Shown one piece after another: positions 43,199 to 50,819 of a DNA stretch of 64,000 nt; the stretch's first letter is position 1; each line of letters starts with the position of its first letter. The notes beneath the pieces were generated by a model. It did not search any database, had not been told where the DNA came from, and was given only the letters and a program-made list of their open reading frames with translations. This DNA is from Phenylobacterium sp. Lineage in GTDB: Bacteria; Pseudomonadota; Alphaproteobacteria; Caulobacterales; Caulobacteraceae. The translations under genes and the position numbers were made by a program. The stretch spans positions 26,318 through 90,317 of the forward strand of contig NZ_JANXWD010000097.1 in assembly GCF_025351295.1 (NCBI RefSeq), read 5' to 3'.

Positions 43199-43230
43199 CA
43201 ATATATTGACACTATAAATGCCACTATATA
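43199..43230. promoter_or_regulatory. TetR-type operator, copy 1 (upstream of sulfatase operon)
   Basis: Read on the minus strand, this AT-rich island holds ATATAGTGGCATT, then 4 bases, then AGTGTCAATATATTG. It is nearly identical to 47871-47901 upstream of the haloalkane dehalogenase-like gene. Half-sites are TAGTGGCA and TGTCAATA around 7 bases. It lies between the divergent transglutaminase-like and sulfatase genes, so it may control one or both. The TetR gene at 47967 is the probable regulator. Confidence 0.75.
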
Positions 43231-43297
43231 TCCAGGGCCCGGGAGCCCGCCGACGCCCGGACAGAACCGCGCGCGGTGGATCGAGGGAGGAACCCGC

Positions 43298-44977
43298 ATG
43301 AAGCTTTGGACCTGGCTGGTCGCCGCGGTGCTGGTGCTGGCCATGGCGCTGGGCGCCGCGGTCCTGAACCGCGCGACGATCCTGGCCATGGTGGCCCACG
43401 CTCGGCTGCCGCATGTGGAGCCCAACCATCCGGTGACCTGGGCGCAGGGCCCGGCGACGCCACCGCAGGGCCAGCGGCCGCCCAATGTGGTGTTCATCCT
43501 GGCCGACGACCTCGGCTTCAACGACATCACCTTCAACGGCGGCGGCGTGGCGAACGGGGCGGTCCCGACGCCGAACATCGATTCCATCGGCCACGAGGGC
43601 GTGAACTTCGCCAACGGCTATGCCGGCAACGCCACCTGCGCGCCCTCCCGCGCGGCGATCATGACCGGCCGCTACGCCACCCGCTTCGGCTTCGAGTTCA
43701 CCCCGGCCCCGGTCGCCTTCGAGCGGATGGTCGGCACCGAAGCCGAGCCCGGCGCGATCCGCGAGCCGAAGTTCTTCAAGGATCGGCTGAACCAGATGCC
43801 CGAGGGCAGCACCGCGGCCTCCGCCGAAGCCGTGAACCTGCTGAGCGTGCCGACCGGCGAGATCACCATCGCCGAGGTGCTGAAGACCCGCGGCTATCAC
43901 ACCCTGCACTTCGGCAAATGGCACCTGGGCGGCAAGAAGGGGTCGCGGCCGGAGGACCAGGGCTTCAACGAGAGCCTGGGCTTCATCGCCGGAGCCTCGA
44001 TGTACCTGCCCGAGCACGACAAGGGCGTGGAGAATTCCAAGCAGTCCTGGGACGCCATCGACCGCTTCCTGTGGCCGAACCTGCCCTATCAGGTCCAGTA
44101 CAACGGCTCGCCCATGTTCGCGCCCAAGGGCTACATGACCGACTACCTCGCCGACGAGGCGGTGAAGTCGATCCACGCCAACCGCAATCGCCCCTTCTTC
44201 ATGTACTTCGCGCCCAACGCGATCCACACGCCGCTGCAGGCCAAGAAGGAAGACTACGACGCCCTGCCACAGATCAAGGATCACCGGCTGAGGGTCTATG
44301 GGGCCATGGCGCGCAACCTGGACCGCAATGTCGGCCGCATCCTGCAGGCGCTGAAGGACGAGGGCCTCGACAAGAATACCCTGGTGATCTTCACCAGCGA
44401 CAATGGCGGCGCCGGATACATCGGCCTGCCGGACATCAACAAGCCCTACCGCGGGTTCAAGTCGACCTTCTTCGAGGGCGGCATCCACGCGCCGTTCTTC
44501 ATGCGCTGGCCGGGCGTGATCCGGCCGGGGTCGCGCTTCTCCTACCCGGTCGGCCACGTGGACATCTTCGCCACCGCCGCGGCGGCGGCGCACGCCAGCG
44601 TCCCGACCGACCGGGCGATCGACGGCGTCGACCTGCTGCCCTACCTGTCGGGCCAGGCGACCGGGCGGCCTCACCAGACGCTGTTCTGGCGCTCGGGCCA
44701 GTACAAGGTGGTGCTGGACGGCGACTGGAAGCTGCAGTCCAGCGAGGCGCAGAACAAGGTATGGCTCTACAACCTGGCCGCCGACCCCACCGAGCGCGCC
44801 GAGCTTTCCAGGGCCGAACCGGCGCGCGTCCGCGCGATGCTGGCCCTGCTGAAGGCCCAGGACGCCGCCGACGCGAAGCCGATCTGGCCATCGCTGTTGC
44901 AGGGTCCGGTGTTCGTCGACCATCCTGGCGGGATGAAGCAGAAGCCCGGCGACGAATACGTGCTGTGGGACAACTAG
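43298..44977 (+). CDS. Type I sulfatase (arylsulfatase family)
   Basis: A 559-aa exported or membrane-anchored sulfatase. N-terminal helix (WTWLVAAVLVLAMALGAAVL), metal site FILADDLGFNDITFNGGG (Asp70, Asp71), and the formylglycine motif NATCAPSRAAIMTGRYATR (Cys114-Ala-Pro-Ser-Arg118), so it needs conversion of Cys to formylglycine. Then GKWHLGGK, and the second metal motif VIFTSDNGGAGYIG, ending with WLYNLAADPTERAELS. GGGAGG (43285-43290) is 7 bases before the ATG. An FGE gene lies two reading units downstream, which explains maturation. Substrate unknown. Confidence 0.95.
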   Translation: MKLWTWLVAAVLVLAMALGAAVLNRATILAMVAHARLPHVEPNHPVTWAQGPATPPQGQRPPNVVFILADDLGFNDITFNGGGVANGAVPTPNIDSIGHEGVNFANGYAGNATCAPSRAAIMTGRYATRFGFEFTPAPVAFERMVGTEAEPGAIREPKFFKDRLNQMPEGSTAASAEAVNLLSVPTGEITIAEVLKTRGYHTLHFGKWHLGGKKGSRPEDQGFNESLGFIAGASMYLPEHDKGVENSKQSWDAIDRFLWPNLPYQVQYNGSPMFAPKGYMTDYLADEAVKSIHANRNRPFFMYFAPNAIHTPLQAKKEDYDALPQIKDHRLRVYGAMARNLDRNVGRILQALKDEGLDKNTLVIFTSDNGGAGYIGLPDINKPYRGFKSTFFEGGIHAPFFMRWPGVIRPGSRFSYPVGHVDIFATAAAAAHASVPTDRAIDGVDLLPYLSGQATGRPHQTLFWRSGQYKVVLDGDWKLQSSEAQNKVWLYNLAADPTERAELSRAEPARVRAMLALLKAQDAADAKPIWPSLLQGPVFVDHPGGMKQKPGDEYVLWDN

Positions 44978-44979
44978 GC

Positions 44980-45412
44980 GTGGCCTTCCTGCCGCCATCG
45001 ACCAACGCCGACTATCGCGGCGCGCCGTCTTCGGCGGCATTCCTGGGGCTGGCGGCGGTGATGACCCTGGTTCCCGGCCTGATCCATTCCTTCCTGCCGG
45101 ACGGCGGGGCGGGCGTGATCGCCGGGCTGGACCTGGGCGAGCGCCGCGACCTGGTGGTGGGGGTGTTCGCCTGGGAGGGCGCAACCCAGCTGGCGTTGGG
45201 CCTGGGCATGCTGGCGGTCGCGCTGCGCTACCGGCCGCTGACGCCGCTGTTCCTGGTCCTGGTGATCGTCGAGCGGGGGCTGATGACGCTGCAGGGCTGG
45301 GCGCTGCGGCCGCCGGCGAGCGGCCATCACCCGCCCGAGCACTACGCCACTCCAGTAGCCGTGGTCCTGGCGCTGGGGCCTGGTCCTGGCGCTCCGGACA
45401 CGGCGGACGTGA
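44980..45412 (+). pseudogene. Small membrane protein gene with a probable 3' frameshift
   Basis: Starting at GTG 44980 (2 bases after the sulfatase stop), it encodes a ~140-aa membrane protein: AAFLGLAAVMTLVPGLIHSFLP, GVFAWEGATQLALGLGMLAVAL, LTPLFLVLVIVERGLMTLQGW and HYATPVAVVLALG. As sequenced the frame runs on without a stop into the FGE gene. A single-base shift near 45375-45380 would give a hydrophobic ending LVLALRTRRT and a stop at 45410-45412, overlapping the FGE start in a normal GTGA coupling. So the gene is probably frameshifted (or the base call is wrong). Family: small DUF4345-like proteins, tentative. Confidence 0.55.
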
Positions 45413-46440
45413 GCCGCATCGCCCTTCTCGGCGCGGCCTGTCTGGCACTGTCGGGATGTGGCGCTCACAACGTCTCGAAGGAGACCGCCGGCCATTGCCT
45501 GGCGGACATGCCGGCGGCCGAGGCGGCGCCCTCGACGGCCGGCATGGTGCTGATCCGCGACGGCGACTTCCAGATGGGCGCGAAGCCGCTGCACCGTGAG
45601 GAAGGGCCGCCGCGGATGACGCGGGTCGCCGCCTTCTGGATCGACCGCACGGAGGTGACCAACGCCCAGTTCGCCGCCTTCGTCGCCGCCACTGGCTATA
45701 AGACGCTGGCCGAGCGGCCGCTGGATTCCAGGGCTTATCCCGGGCTCTCCGGCGGCCAGCTGAAGCCCTCGGCCATCGTCTTCGTGGGCGCGGCCCAACC
45801 GGCCGGCTCCGACCCCGGCGCCTGGTGGCGGGTGGTCCAGGGGGCGGACTGGCGCCACCCCGAGGGGCCGGACAGCTCGATCGCCGGGCGCGAAGCCTGG
45901 CCGGTGGTGCAGGTGGGCTGGGACGACGCCATGGCCTACGCCCGCTGGCTGGGCCGCGACCTGCCCACCGAGGCCGAGTGGGAATACGCCGCCCAGGGCG
46001 GCAAGCGCACCGCCACCCGTTTCGTCTGGGGCGACCAGCCGCTGGACGAGAAACACCCGCAGGCCAATGTCTGGCAGGGAATCTTCCCCGCCGTGGACTC
46101 CGGCGGCGACGGCTACAAGGCCCGCGCCGCGCCGGTCGGGTGCTTTCCGGCCAACGGCTATGGCCTCTACGACATGGCCGGCAATGTCTGGGAGTGGACC
46201 CGGGACTGGTATCGGCCGAACCTTCGGCCCGACGCCGCCGACAACCCCGGCGGGCCGCCGCAAACCCTGGCCTTCGATCCCGGCGACCCCGGCCAGCGCA
46301 AGCACGTGATCAAGGGCGGCTCGTTCCTGTGCTCGCCCAACTACTGCTACCGCTACCGCCCTGCCGCCCGCGAGCCCGGCCCCACCGACACCGGCGAGAA
46401 CCACATTGGCTTCCGTACCGTGTTGCGCCCACCGGCCTGA
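45409..46440 (+). CDS. Formylglycine-generating enzyme (SUMF1/FGE domain lipoprotein)
   Basis: A 343-aa protein, GTG start at 45409. The N-terminus is a lipoprotein signal ending LSGC (Cys17). The FGE-sulfatase domain includes GMVLIRDGDFQMG, FWIDRTEVTNAQFAAFV, LPTEAEWEYAAQGGK, GLYDMAGNVWEWTRDWY and the active region VIKGGSFLCSPNYCYRYRPAAR with Cys308 and Cys313, equivalent to the copper-binding catalytic pair of aerobic FGE. C-terminal GFRTV is typical. It converts the CxPxR Cys of the upstream sulfatase to formylglycine. The lipoprotein anchor places it outside, matching an exported sulfatase. Confidence 0.92.
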   Translation: MSRIALLGAACLALSGCGAHNVSKETAGHCLADMPAAEAAPSTAGMVLIRDGDFQMGAKPLHREEGPPRMTRVAAFWIDRTEVTNAQFAAFVAATGYKTLAERPLDSRAYPGLSGGQLKPSAIVFVGAAQPAGSDPGAWWRVVQGADWRHPEGPDSSIAGREAWPVVQVGWDDAMAYARWLGRDLPTEAEWEYAAQGGKRTATRFVWGDQPLDEKHPQANVWQGIFPAVDSGGDGYKARAAPVGCFPANGYGLYDMAGNVWEWTRDWYRPNLRPDAADNPGGPPQTLAFDPGDPGQRKHVIKGGSFLCSPNYCYRYRPAAREPGPTDTGENHIGFRTVLRPPA

Positions 46441-46441
46441 C

Positions 46442-46527
46442 TAGAGCGCGTCAGGCGAAAGTGGATCCCGGTTTCGCCGCCCGACGCGCTCTAATTCAAA
46501 GAGTTAGAGCCTTTTTATCTGGCTCTA
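46442..46527. repeat. Compound palindrome (TAGAGCGCGTC type) downstream of the FGE gene
   Basis: Hairpin 1: TAGAGCGCGTC (46442-46452) with GACGCGCTCTA (46483-46493), nested GGCGAAA/TTTCGCC. Hairpin 2: CTAATTC/GAGTTAG (one G-T pair). Hairpin 3: TAGAGCC (46505-46511) with GGCTCTA (46521-46527) around a T-rich loop, which overlaps the stop of the DUF1330 pseudogene. A common style of dispersed alphaproteobacterial palindrome; here probably a bidirectional terminator. Confidence 0.8.
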
Positions 46528-46945
46528 GAACCCCGCCCCCGGTTTCGTCCGGATATTCAGCTGGCCCGCGAGGCCGGCCTTCCGATGGTGCTCGATGGCG
46601 TGCATCTCCGGCGAGAGGGCCATGGCGCGGAAAGCCGCCAGGGACGGGTATTCCGCCAGGGCGACGGCGTCCCAGAGTTCCTCGACATCTCCAAGCAGCA
46701 GGCCGCTGACCGCGCCGGAATAGCGGATCCGGCCCCCCAGCGCCCCGACAAGCTTGGCCACCTCAACGCCGTAACGGGCATAGGCGTCCGCCCACTGAGG
46801 CCGCCGTCCGAGCCGTCCTCATACTCGGCCTTTGGCTTGAACTCAGCAGGTTGACCATCACGAACGGGCCGTCCTCGGCGCCGCCGAAGAAGTCCATCGC
46901 CTGCTGCATGGCGGGCATGACCGCGTTCTCGACCTTCATCACCAT
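46525..46945 (-). pseudogene. DUF1330-family gene broken by two frameshifts
   Basis: Three frames hold consecutive parts of one DUF1330-like protein. N-terminal: MVMKVENAVMPAMQQAMDFF, then GGAEDGPFVMVNLL. Middle: FKPKAEYEDGSDGG. C-terminal: QWADAYARYGVEVAKLVGA, then YSGAVSGLLLGDVEELWDAV and FRAMALSPEMHAIEHHRKAG. One base missing after MVNLL and another before QWADAY would restore a single frame of ~140 aa. So the gene is decayed (or twice mis-sequenced). It lies downstream of the haloalkane dehalogenase-like gene on the same strand with a 4-base gap and would be co-transcribed. Confidence 0.75.
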
Positions 46946-46949
46946 CTCT

Positions 46950-47849
46950 TCAGAGCCGCGGGATCAGGGTGTCGATGACCTCGACGATCTCGGCGGGGCT
47001 GTCTTCCTGCAGGAAGTGCCCGCCGCGCAGGGTCACGTGCGGCTGGCCCTGGGCGCCGGGCACGCGGGCCTGGAACACTGCCTCGCCGCCGCGGGTCACC
47101 GCGTCGCTGTCGCTGAACGCGGTCACCATCGGCTTGTCGAACCGCTCCAGCACCGTCCAGGCGGCCAGGTTGTCGGCCACCGAGGCATGTGCCGGCGTGA
47201 TCGGCACCAGGGTCGGGAACTGCCGCGCGCCTTCCTTGAACGTCTCGTCGGGGAACGGGGCGTCATAGGCGGCGACCTCGGCGTCGGAGAGGTTGCGCGC
47301 CGACCCGCCGTTGACGATCCAGCCGACCGGCAGCATCGGCGTGTTCTGGCTGAACGCCAGCCAGGCGGCGAACCCCTCCGACAGGTTCGTACCGGCCGGC
47401 AGGCCGGTGTTGGCCACCACCACGCCGGCGAACCGCTCCGGGAAGGCGGCGACCAGGCGCAGGCCGATCAGCCCGCCCCAGTCCTGGCAGAACAGCACCA
47501 CGCCGGTCAGGTCCATCGCCGTCAGCCACTGGCTCATCCAGGCCACGTGCCGCTCATAGGTGTAGTCGGTCCGCGCCGCCGGCTTGTCGGAGCGGCCGAA
47601 GCCGATCAGGTCGGGGGCGATCGCCCGGTGGCCCCGGGCGACCAGGCCCGGGATGATATGGCGGTAGAGATAGGCCCAGGACGGCTCGCCGTGCATCAGC
47701 AGCACCGGGACCCCGTCGCGTGGCCCCTCGTCGACGTAGTGCAGCCGCGGCCGGCTGCCGTCCGCGTCGGTCAGGTCCAGATAGTGCGGGGCGAACGGCC
47801 AGTCGGCCAGGCCCTCGAACCGCGCGTCCGGCGTCCTCAGCAGCTGCAT
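46950..47849 (-). CDS. Haloalkane dehalogenase-like alpha/beta hydrolase
   Basis: A 299-aa hydrolase close to haloalkane dehalogenases of subfamily I. Oxyanion motif [29 protein letters not shown], the nucleophile elbow [16 protein letters not shown] where Asp replaces Ser, and the late His in [15 protein letters not shown]. The Asp nucleophile fits dehalogenase or epoxide hydrolase rather than esterase chemistry; the HGEPSW and QDWGG motifs favour dehalogenase. The ATG at 47849 is 21 bases from the operator at 47871-47901. A longer in-frame start (47894) would run through the operator, so 47849 is preferred. Confidence 0.88.
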   Translation of the reverse strand: MQLLRTPDARFEGLADWPFAPHYLDLTDADGSRPRLHYVDEGPRDGVPVLLMHGEPSWAYLYRHIIPGLVARGHRAIAPDLIGFGRSDKPAARTDYTYERHVAWMSQWLTAMDLTGVVLFCQDWGGLIGLRLVAAFPERFAGVVVANTGLPAGTNLSEGFAAWLAFSQNTPMLPVGWIVNGGSARNLSDAEVAAYDAPFPDETFKEGARQFPTLVPITPAHASVADNLAAWTVLERFDKPMVTAFSDSDAVTRGGEAVFQARVPGAQGQPHVTLRGGHFLQEDSPAEIVEVIDTLIPRL

Positions 47850-47870
47850 TCCGCTCTCCTGGCATCCGTC

Positions 47871-47901
47871 ATATAGTGGCATTATGAGTGTCACTATATT
47901 G
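47871..47901. promoter_or_regulatory. TetR-type operator, copy 2 (between dehalogenase and tetR)
   Basis: An AT-rich island with ATATAGTG and CACTATAT arms. Inside, TAGTGGCA-N7-TGTCACTA forms a near-perfect inverted repeat (one mismatch). It is 21 bases upstream of the dehalogenase-like gene and 66 bases upstream of the divergent tetR gene, the typical place for autoregulation. The near-identical site at 43199-43230 marks the sulfatase operon as a second target. Confidence 0.8.
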
Positions 47902-47966
47902 CCGCGTCAAGCCGGTGCGTCGCCAACCGCCTCGACACCGCGGGCCGGCGCGGGCGAGATGGGGCG

Positions 47967-48563
47967 ATGAGTCGTTCCGCCGACGAGGCGCCCGCGCCCG
48001 AACCCGTCGATGGCCGCCGCCGTCGTGGCCAGGACAACCGCGCCCGGATCGTGGCGGCGATGATGGCGATCATCCATGACGGTAATGTCGCGCCCAGCGC
48101 CGAACAGGTGGCCGACCGCGCCGACGTCGGCCTGCGCACCGTCTTCCGCCACTTCCAGGACATGGATAGCCTCTACCGCGAGATCGCCCAGGTGGTGGGG
48201 GCGCAGGTGCGCGCCATCCTCGACCAGCCGGTGCGCGCGCAGGCCTGGGCGGACCGGGTCCTGGAGCTGGTCGGCCGCCGCGCCCAGGCCTTCGAGCAGA
48301 TCGCCCCCTACAAGCGGGCCGCCGACGTGTTCCGCCACCGCTCGAAGTTCCTGGGCTCGGACTACACCCGGCTGGTGACCGAGCTGCGCCAGCTGCTGGT
48401 GGCCGAGCTGCCCCCGGCGATCATGGCCGACCCGGCCCGGCTGGAGGCGCTGGACCTGCTGATGAGCTTCGAGGCCTGGTCGCGACTGCGACGCGAACAG
48501 GACCTGCCGGTGGCCCACGCCCAAGAGGTGGTCGAAGCCGCGGTGCGCCGGCTGATCGGCTGA
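47967..48563 (+). CDS. TetR family regulator of the dehalogenase/sulfatase group
   Basis: A 198-aa TetR protein. The HTH is in DNRARIVAAMMAIIHDGNVAP, SAEQVADRADVGLRTVFRHF and QDMDSLYREIAQ; the rest is a ligand domain with DVFRHRSKFLGSDYTRLVTEL. It diverges from the dehalogenase-like gene. Two copies of one operator (43199-43230; 47871-47901) suggest it represses the sulfatase operon, the hydrolase and itself. The ligand is unknown; a halogenated or sulfated compound would fit the target genes (inference). Confidence 0.9.
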   Translation: MSRSADEAPAPEPVDGRRRRGQDNRARIVAAMMAIIHDGNVAPSAEQVADRADVGLRTVFRHFQDMDSLYREIAQVVGAQVRAILDQPVRAQAWADRVLELVGRRAQAFEQIAPYKRAADVFRHRSKFLGSDYTRLVTELRQLLVAELPPAIMADPARLEALDLLMSFEAWSRLRREQDLPVAHAQEVVEAAVRRLIG

Positions 48564-48622
48564 GGCGCGAGGACTTGCCACTCGACCGCCCAAGGCGTTG
48601 ATTTCACGCTCGGGAGGCACAA

Positions 48623-49330
48623 ATGGCCGTTCTCAAGGGTCTGTTCGCAGCGCTCGCCGTGGTGATGGCGGTCGCGGCTTTGTTGCTGGTCCCAGCGGGC
48701 CTCACGGCGGGTGGAACCTGGGTCTGGCTGCGCGCCTGGATCGCCGTGGCGGCCATCGCCATCGCGTCCGGCGCGGGCTCGGCGGCGCTCGCGGTCTTCC
48801 GACCAGCCAACTTCGCGATGCGCCAGCAGGGGCCGGTCGCGAGCAAGCCTCAGCGCCAGCCGTTGATCGACGCCGTGGGACTTGTGGCGTTCCTGGTCTA
48901 CCTGGTCGCCTGGACGGCCTTCATCCCCCTCGACGTGTTCAGCCTACGCCTCCTGCCCTCGCCCAGCACGGCTGCCAGCCTGGCGGGCGGCCTGGCCTGC
49001 GTTGCGGGGCTGCTCATCACCCAGGTCGCGGTCGCCCAGAACAAATTCGCCGCCCCGACCATCCACGACCAGTCGGCGGACGGCCAGATGGTCGTCGACA
49101 CCGGCCTCTATGGACTGGTGCGCCATCCGCTCTACGCCGGGAACCTGCTGTTCTATGCCGGCCTGGCGCTGTGGCTTGGCAGCACGGCGGCCCTGGTCGG
49201 CGTCGTCGGGTTGCTGCTGTTCACGCTGGCGCGGATTGTGATCGAAGAGGGCTATCTCCGCGCCAACCTGCCCGCCTACGCCGACTATGCGCGGCGCGTG
49301 CGAGGCCGCCTGATCCCGTTCGTGTTCTGA
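48623..49330 (+). CDS. Isoprenylcysteine carboxyl methyltransferase (ICMT/PEMT)-family membrane protein
   Basis: A 235-aa membrane protein with about six helices. The C-terminal ICMT/PEMT signature is GLYGLVRHPLYAGNLLFYAG (RHPxYxG, SAM binding) followed by IVIEEGYLRANLPAYADYAR and VRGRLIPFVF (EExxL...Y..Y motif). Such proteins methylate small lipid- or isoprenoid-like thiols or amines; in bacteria the substrates are mostly unknown. GGAGG lies upstream of the ATG. Confidence 0.88.
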   Translation: MAVLKGLFAALAVVMAVAALLLVPAGLTAGGTWVWLRAWIAVAAIAIASGAGSAALAVFRPANFAMRQQGPVASKPQRQPLIDAVGLVAFLVYLVAWTAFIPLDVFSLRLLPSPSTAASLAGGLACVAGLLITQVAVAQNKFAAPTIHDQSADGQMVVDTGLYGLVRHPLYAGNLLFYAGLALWLGSTAALVGVVGLLLFTLARIVIEEGYLRANLPAYADYARRVRGRLIPFVF

Positions 49331-49334
49331 GCGC

Positions 49335-49895
49335 TCAGGCCTCCAGCTCGATGTCCCAGTAGAGGTAGTCGAGCCAGCTTTCGTGCAGGTGGTGCGGCGG
49401 GAATTTGCGGCCGCGGTCCTGCAGCTCATAGGCCGAGGGCCGGCGGGGCCGGTGGCGCGGGTGCATGTGCGCCTCGTGCGGGGTGCGCCCGCCCTTGGCC
49501 AAGTTGCAGCGCGCACACGCGGTGACGATGTTCTCCCAGGTCGTGCGCCCGCCCCGCGAGCGCGGAATCACGTGGTCGAAGGTCAGGTCGTCGCCCCGCG
49601 TGCAGTACTGGCAGGTGAAACCGTCGCGCAGGAACAGGTTGAACCGGGTGAAGGCCGGCGGCCGGTCCTGGGTGACGTAGTTCTTCAGCGAGACGACGCT
49701 GGGCAGCTTCATCTCGAAGGAGGGCGAGTGGACCACCTGATCGTAGGTAGAGACCACGTCGACGCGGTCGAGGAAGACGGCCTTGATCACGTCCTGCCAG
49801 GGCCACAGCGAGAGCGGATAATAGCTGAGCGGCCGGAAGTCGGCATTGAGCACGAGGCAGGGGCAGCCGGACGGGGCGGCCTTAAGCACCTGCAT
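49335..49895 (-). CDS. HNH endonuclease family protein
   Basis: A 186-aa protein with N-terminal CLVLNADFRPLSYYPLSLWPW and an HNH domain: TCQYCTRGDDLTFDHVIPRS and TWENIVTACARCNLAKGGR (DH...N...C). Two CxxC pairs can bind Zn. This subfamily is widespread in Proteobacteria as a stand-alone nuclease and is distinct from phage HNH. The ATG at 49895 has GGGGAG 7 bases upstream; a TTG at 49910 would add five residues. The 3' end is convergent with the ICMT-like gene. Confidence 0.9.
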   Translation of the reverse strand: MQVLKAAPSGCPCLVLNADFRPLSYYPLSLWPWQDVIKAVFLDRVDVVSTYDQVVHSPSFEMKLPSVVSLKNYVTQDRPPAFTRFNLFLRDGFTCQYCTRGDDLTFDHVIPRSRGGRTTWENIVTACARCNLAKGGRTPHEAHMHPRHRPRRPSAYELQDRGRKFPPHHLHESWLDYLYWDIELEA

Positions 49896-50066
49896 GGCAG
49901 GGCTCCCCAACGGTCCGGGCTACGGTGTGCGCGGACGCGAATATGGCGGTCTGGATGGGACTGAAGACGCGACCCTCAGCGGCGGAAATCGACAGGACGT
50001 GGAGAAACCATAGGCCCGATTCGGAGACAACTCTACGACGTCAAGGGCCCTGGAAGGTGCGCGGGC

Positions 50067-50097
50067 GACCTCGCCCGAATCTTCGGCGGGCGAGGTC
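50067..50097 (-). terminator. Hairpin downstream of the 33-aa membrane protein gene
   Basis: GACCTCGCCCG (50067-50077) and CGGGCGAGGTC (50087-50097) form a perfect 11-bp stem with a 9-base loop, 18 bases after the stop of the small gene. No U-tract follows, as is common for high-GC genomes. The ~200 bases between this hairpin and the HNH gene hold no supported gene. Confidence 0.55.
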
Positions 50098-50114
50098 TAG
50101 TTGCGCGGCATGGA

Positions 50115-50216
50115 TCAGGCGCCGATTACGGCGGTGGCGCCCGCGACGGTCAGGGCCAGGCCCACCAGAGCGAAGGACACGACGACGTCGAGGATCCGGT
50201 TGATCGAGAACGACAT
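50115..50216 (-). CDS. 33-aa single-helix membrane miniprotein
   Basis: ATG at 50216 with GGAG upstream (GGAGAAACGCC-ATG). The peptide is MSFSINRILDVV followed by a hydrophobic helix VSFALVGLALTVAGATAVIGA. It has one membrane segment and a basic N-terminal turn. A hairpin follows the stop. About 80 bases upstream lies the TATCT-N11-AGATA operator (50294-50314), which also occurs before the TetR gene at 50820. Too short for usual gene calls, but ribosome site, operator and terminator make it credible. Function unknown. Confidence 0.65.
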   Translation of the reverse strand: MSFSINRILDVVVSFALVGLALTVAGATAVIGA

Positions 50217-50293
50217 GGCGTTTCTCCATTCTAAGGTTCGGGGTCCGGCCAATCCGGGCCCCAGGTCCATCTGGACAATGTTTAGATAGCAGA

Positions 50294-50314
50294 TATCTAA
50301 GCGGTGTCTAGATA
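50294..50314. promoter_or_regulatory. TetR-type operator, copy 1 (before the 33-aa gene)
   Basis: TATCT-N11-AGATA, with the internal AAGCGGTGT. It matches the site at 50781-50801 read on the other strand (TATCTAAGCG, then TGT and AGATA). Flanked by more AGATA/TATCT half-sites (TTAGATAGCAGATATC). It lies about 80 bases upstream of the 33-aa gene. The TetR gene at 50820 is the likely binder. Confidence 0.65.
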
Positions 50315-50359
50315 GCTTTTTTCGCCTCTTGGATATGCGTTTTTGCATGGGCGTAGCTG

Positions 50360-50533
50360 CTCCCCATTGGGGGAGCTCCCGCGAAGCGCGTGAGGGGGTC
50401 CGCTCAGAAGGTTCGGCCGGGCGCCTCGGAGATGCCGAGAGACCTTCGGCGGCGCCGTCGTGGAAGACCCCCTCCGGCGCTTCGCGCCACCTCCCCCGCA
50501 TCGCGGTACGCGCTGGGGGAGGAGTGACGAAAA
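50360..50533. repeat. Compound intergenic palindrome
   Basis: Left part: CTCCCCATTGGGGGAG (50360-50375) then GCGAAGCGCGTGAGGGGGTC. Right part: GACCCCCTCCGGCGCTTCGCG (from 50466) and CACCTCCCCC...GGGGGAGGAG. The outer and inner arms of left and right are complementary, with internal GGCGCC/AGGTTCGGCC arms. It fills most of the 367-base gap between the two minigenes and separates them. Confidence 0.7.
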
Positions 50534-50582
50534 AGGGGCCCGCGATGGGGCCCCTCCTCGGGTCGACCTTAGGTGGGGAGAC

Positions 50583-50687
50583 CTAGATGCCCAGGCCCGC
50601 GCTGGCGACGGCCGCAGTGAGGCCGAGGAACAGCAGGAATGCCGGGGCGATACGGTCGAGGCCGCGTTCGAAGTTTGCGAGAGTCAT
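50583..50687 (-). CDS. 34-aa single-helix membrane miniprotein
   Basis: ATG at 50687, stop TAG at 50583-50585, with AAAGGTG upstream. The peptide starts MTLANFERGLDRIAP and continues AFLLFLGLTAAVASAGLGI, an amphipathic start and one membrane helix. It is divergent from the TetR gene at 50820, with the operator copy at 50781-50801 between them. Similar in size and plan to the 33-aa protein on the same strand, though not in sequence. Function unknown. Confidence 0.65.
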   Translation of the reverse strand: MTLANFERGLDRIAPAFLLFLGLTAAVASAGLGI

Positions 50688-50780
50688 GACACACACCTTT
50701 GAGTTTGAACCCTCAGGGGAGTGAGGGCGTTTCTTATTTTAACGATGCTCAGATGGGAACGCGAAGCTGGACCGTCAAGA

Positions 50781-50801
50781 TATCTGTACAGCGCTTAGAT
50801 A
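50781..50801. promoter_or_regulatory. TetR-type operator, copy 2 (between 34-aa gene and tetR)
   Basis: TATCT-N11-AGATA in the 132-base divergent region, 18 bases upstream of the tetR ATG. The reverse strand reads TATCTAAGCGCTGT, then ACAGATA, agreeing with 50294-50314 at most positions including the spacer TATCTAAGCG. Probably the autoregulatory site of this TetR. Confidence 0.7.
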
Positions 50802-50819
50802 TGAATTTATGGTAATGTC

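Noticed and set aside
43276..46440. A 1,054-codon open frame spanning the sulfatase region and beyond
   Set aside because: The first part is only the shadow of the sulfatase in another frame. The real genes in this frame start at 44980 and 45409.
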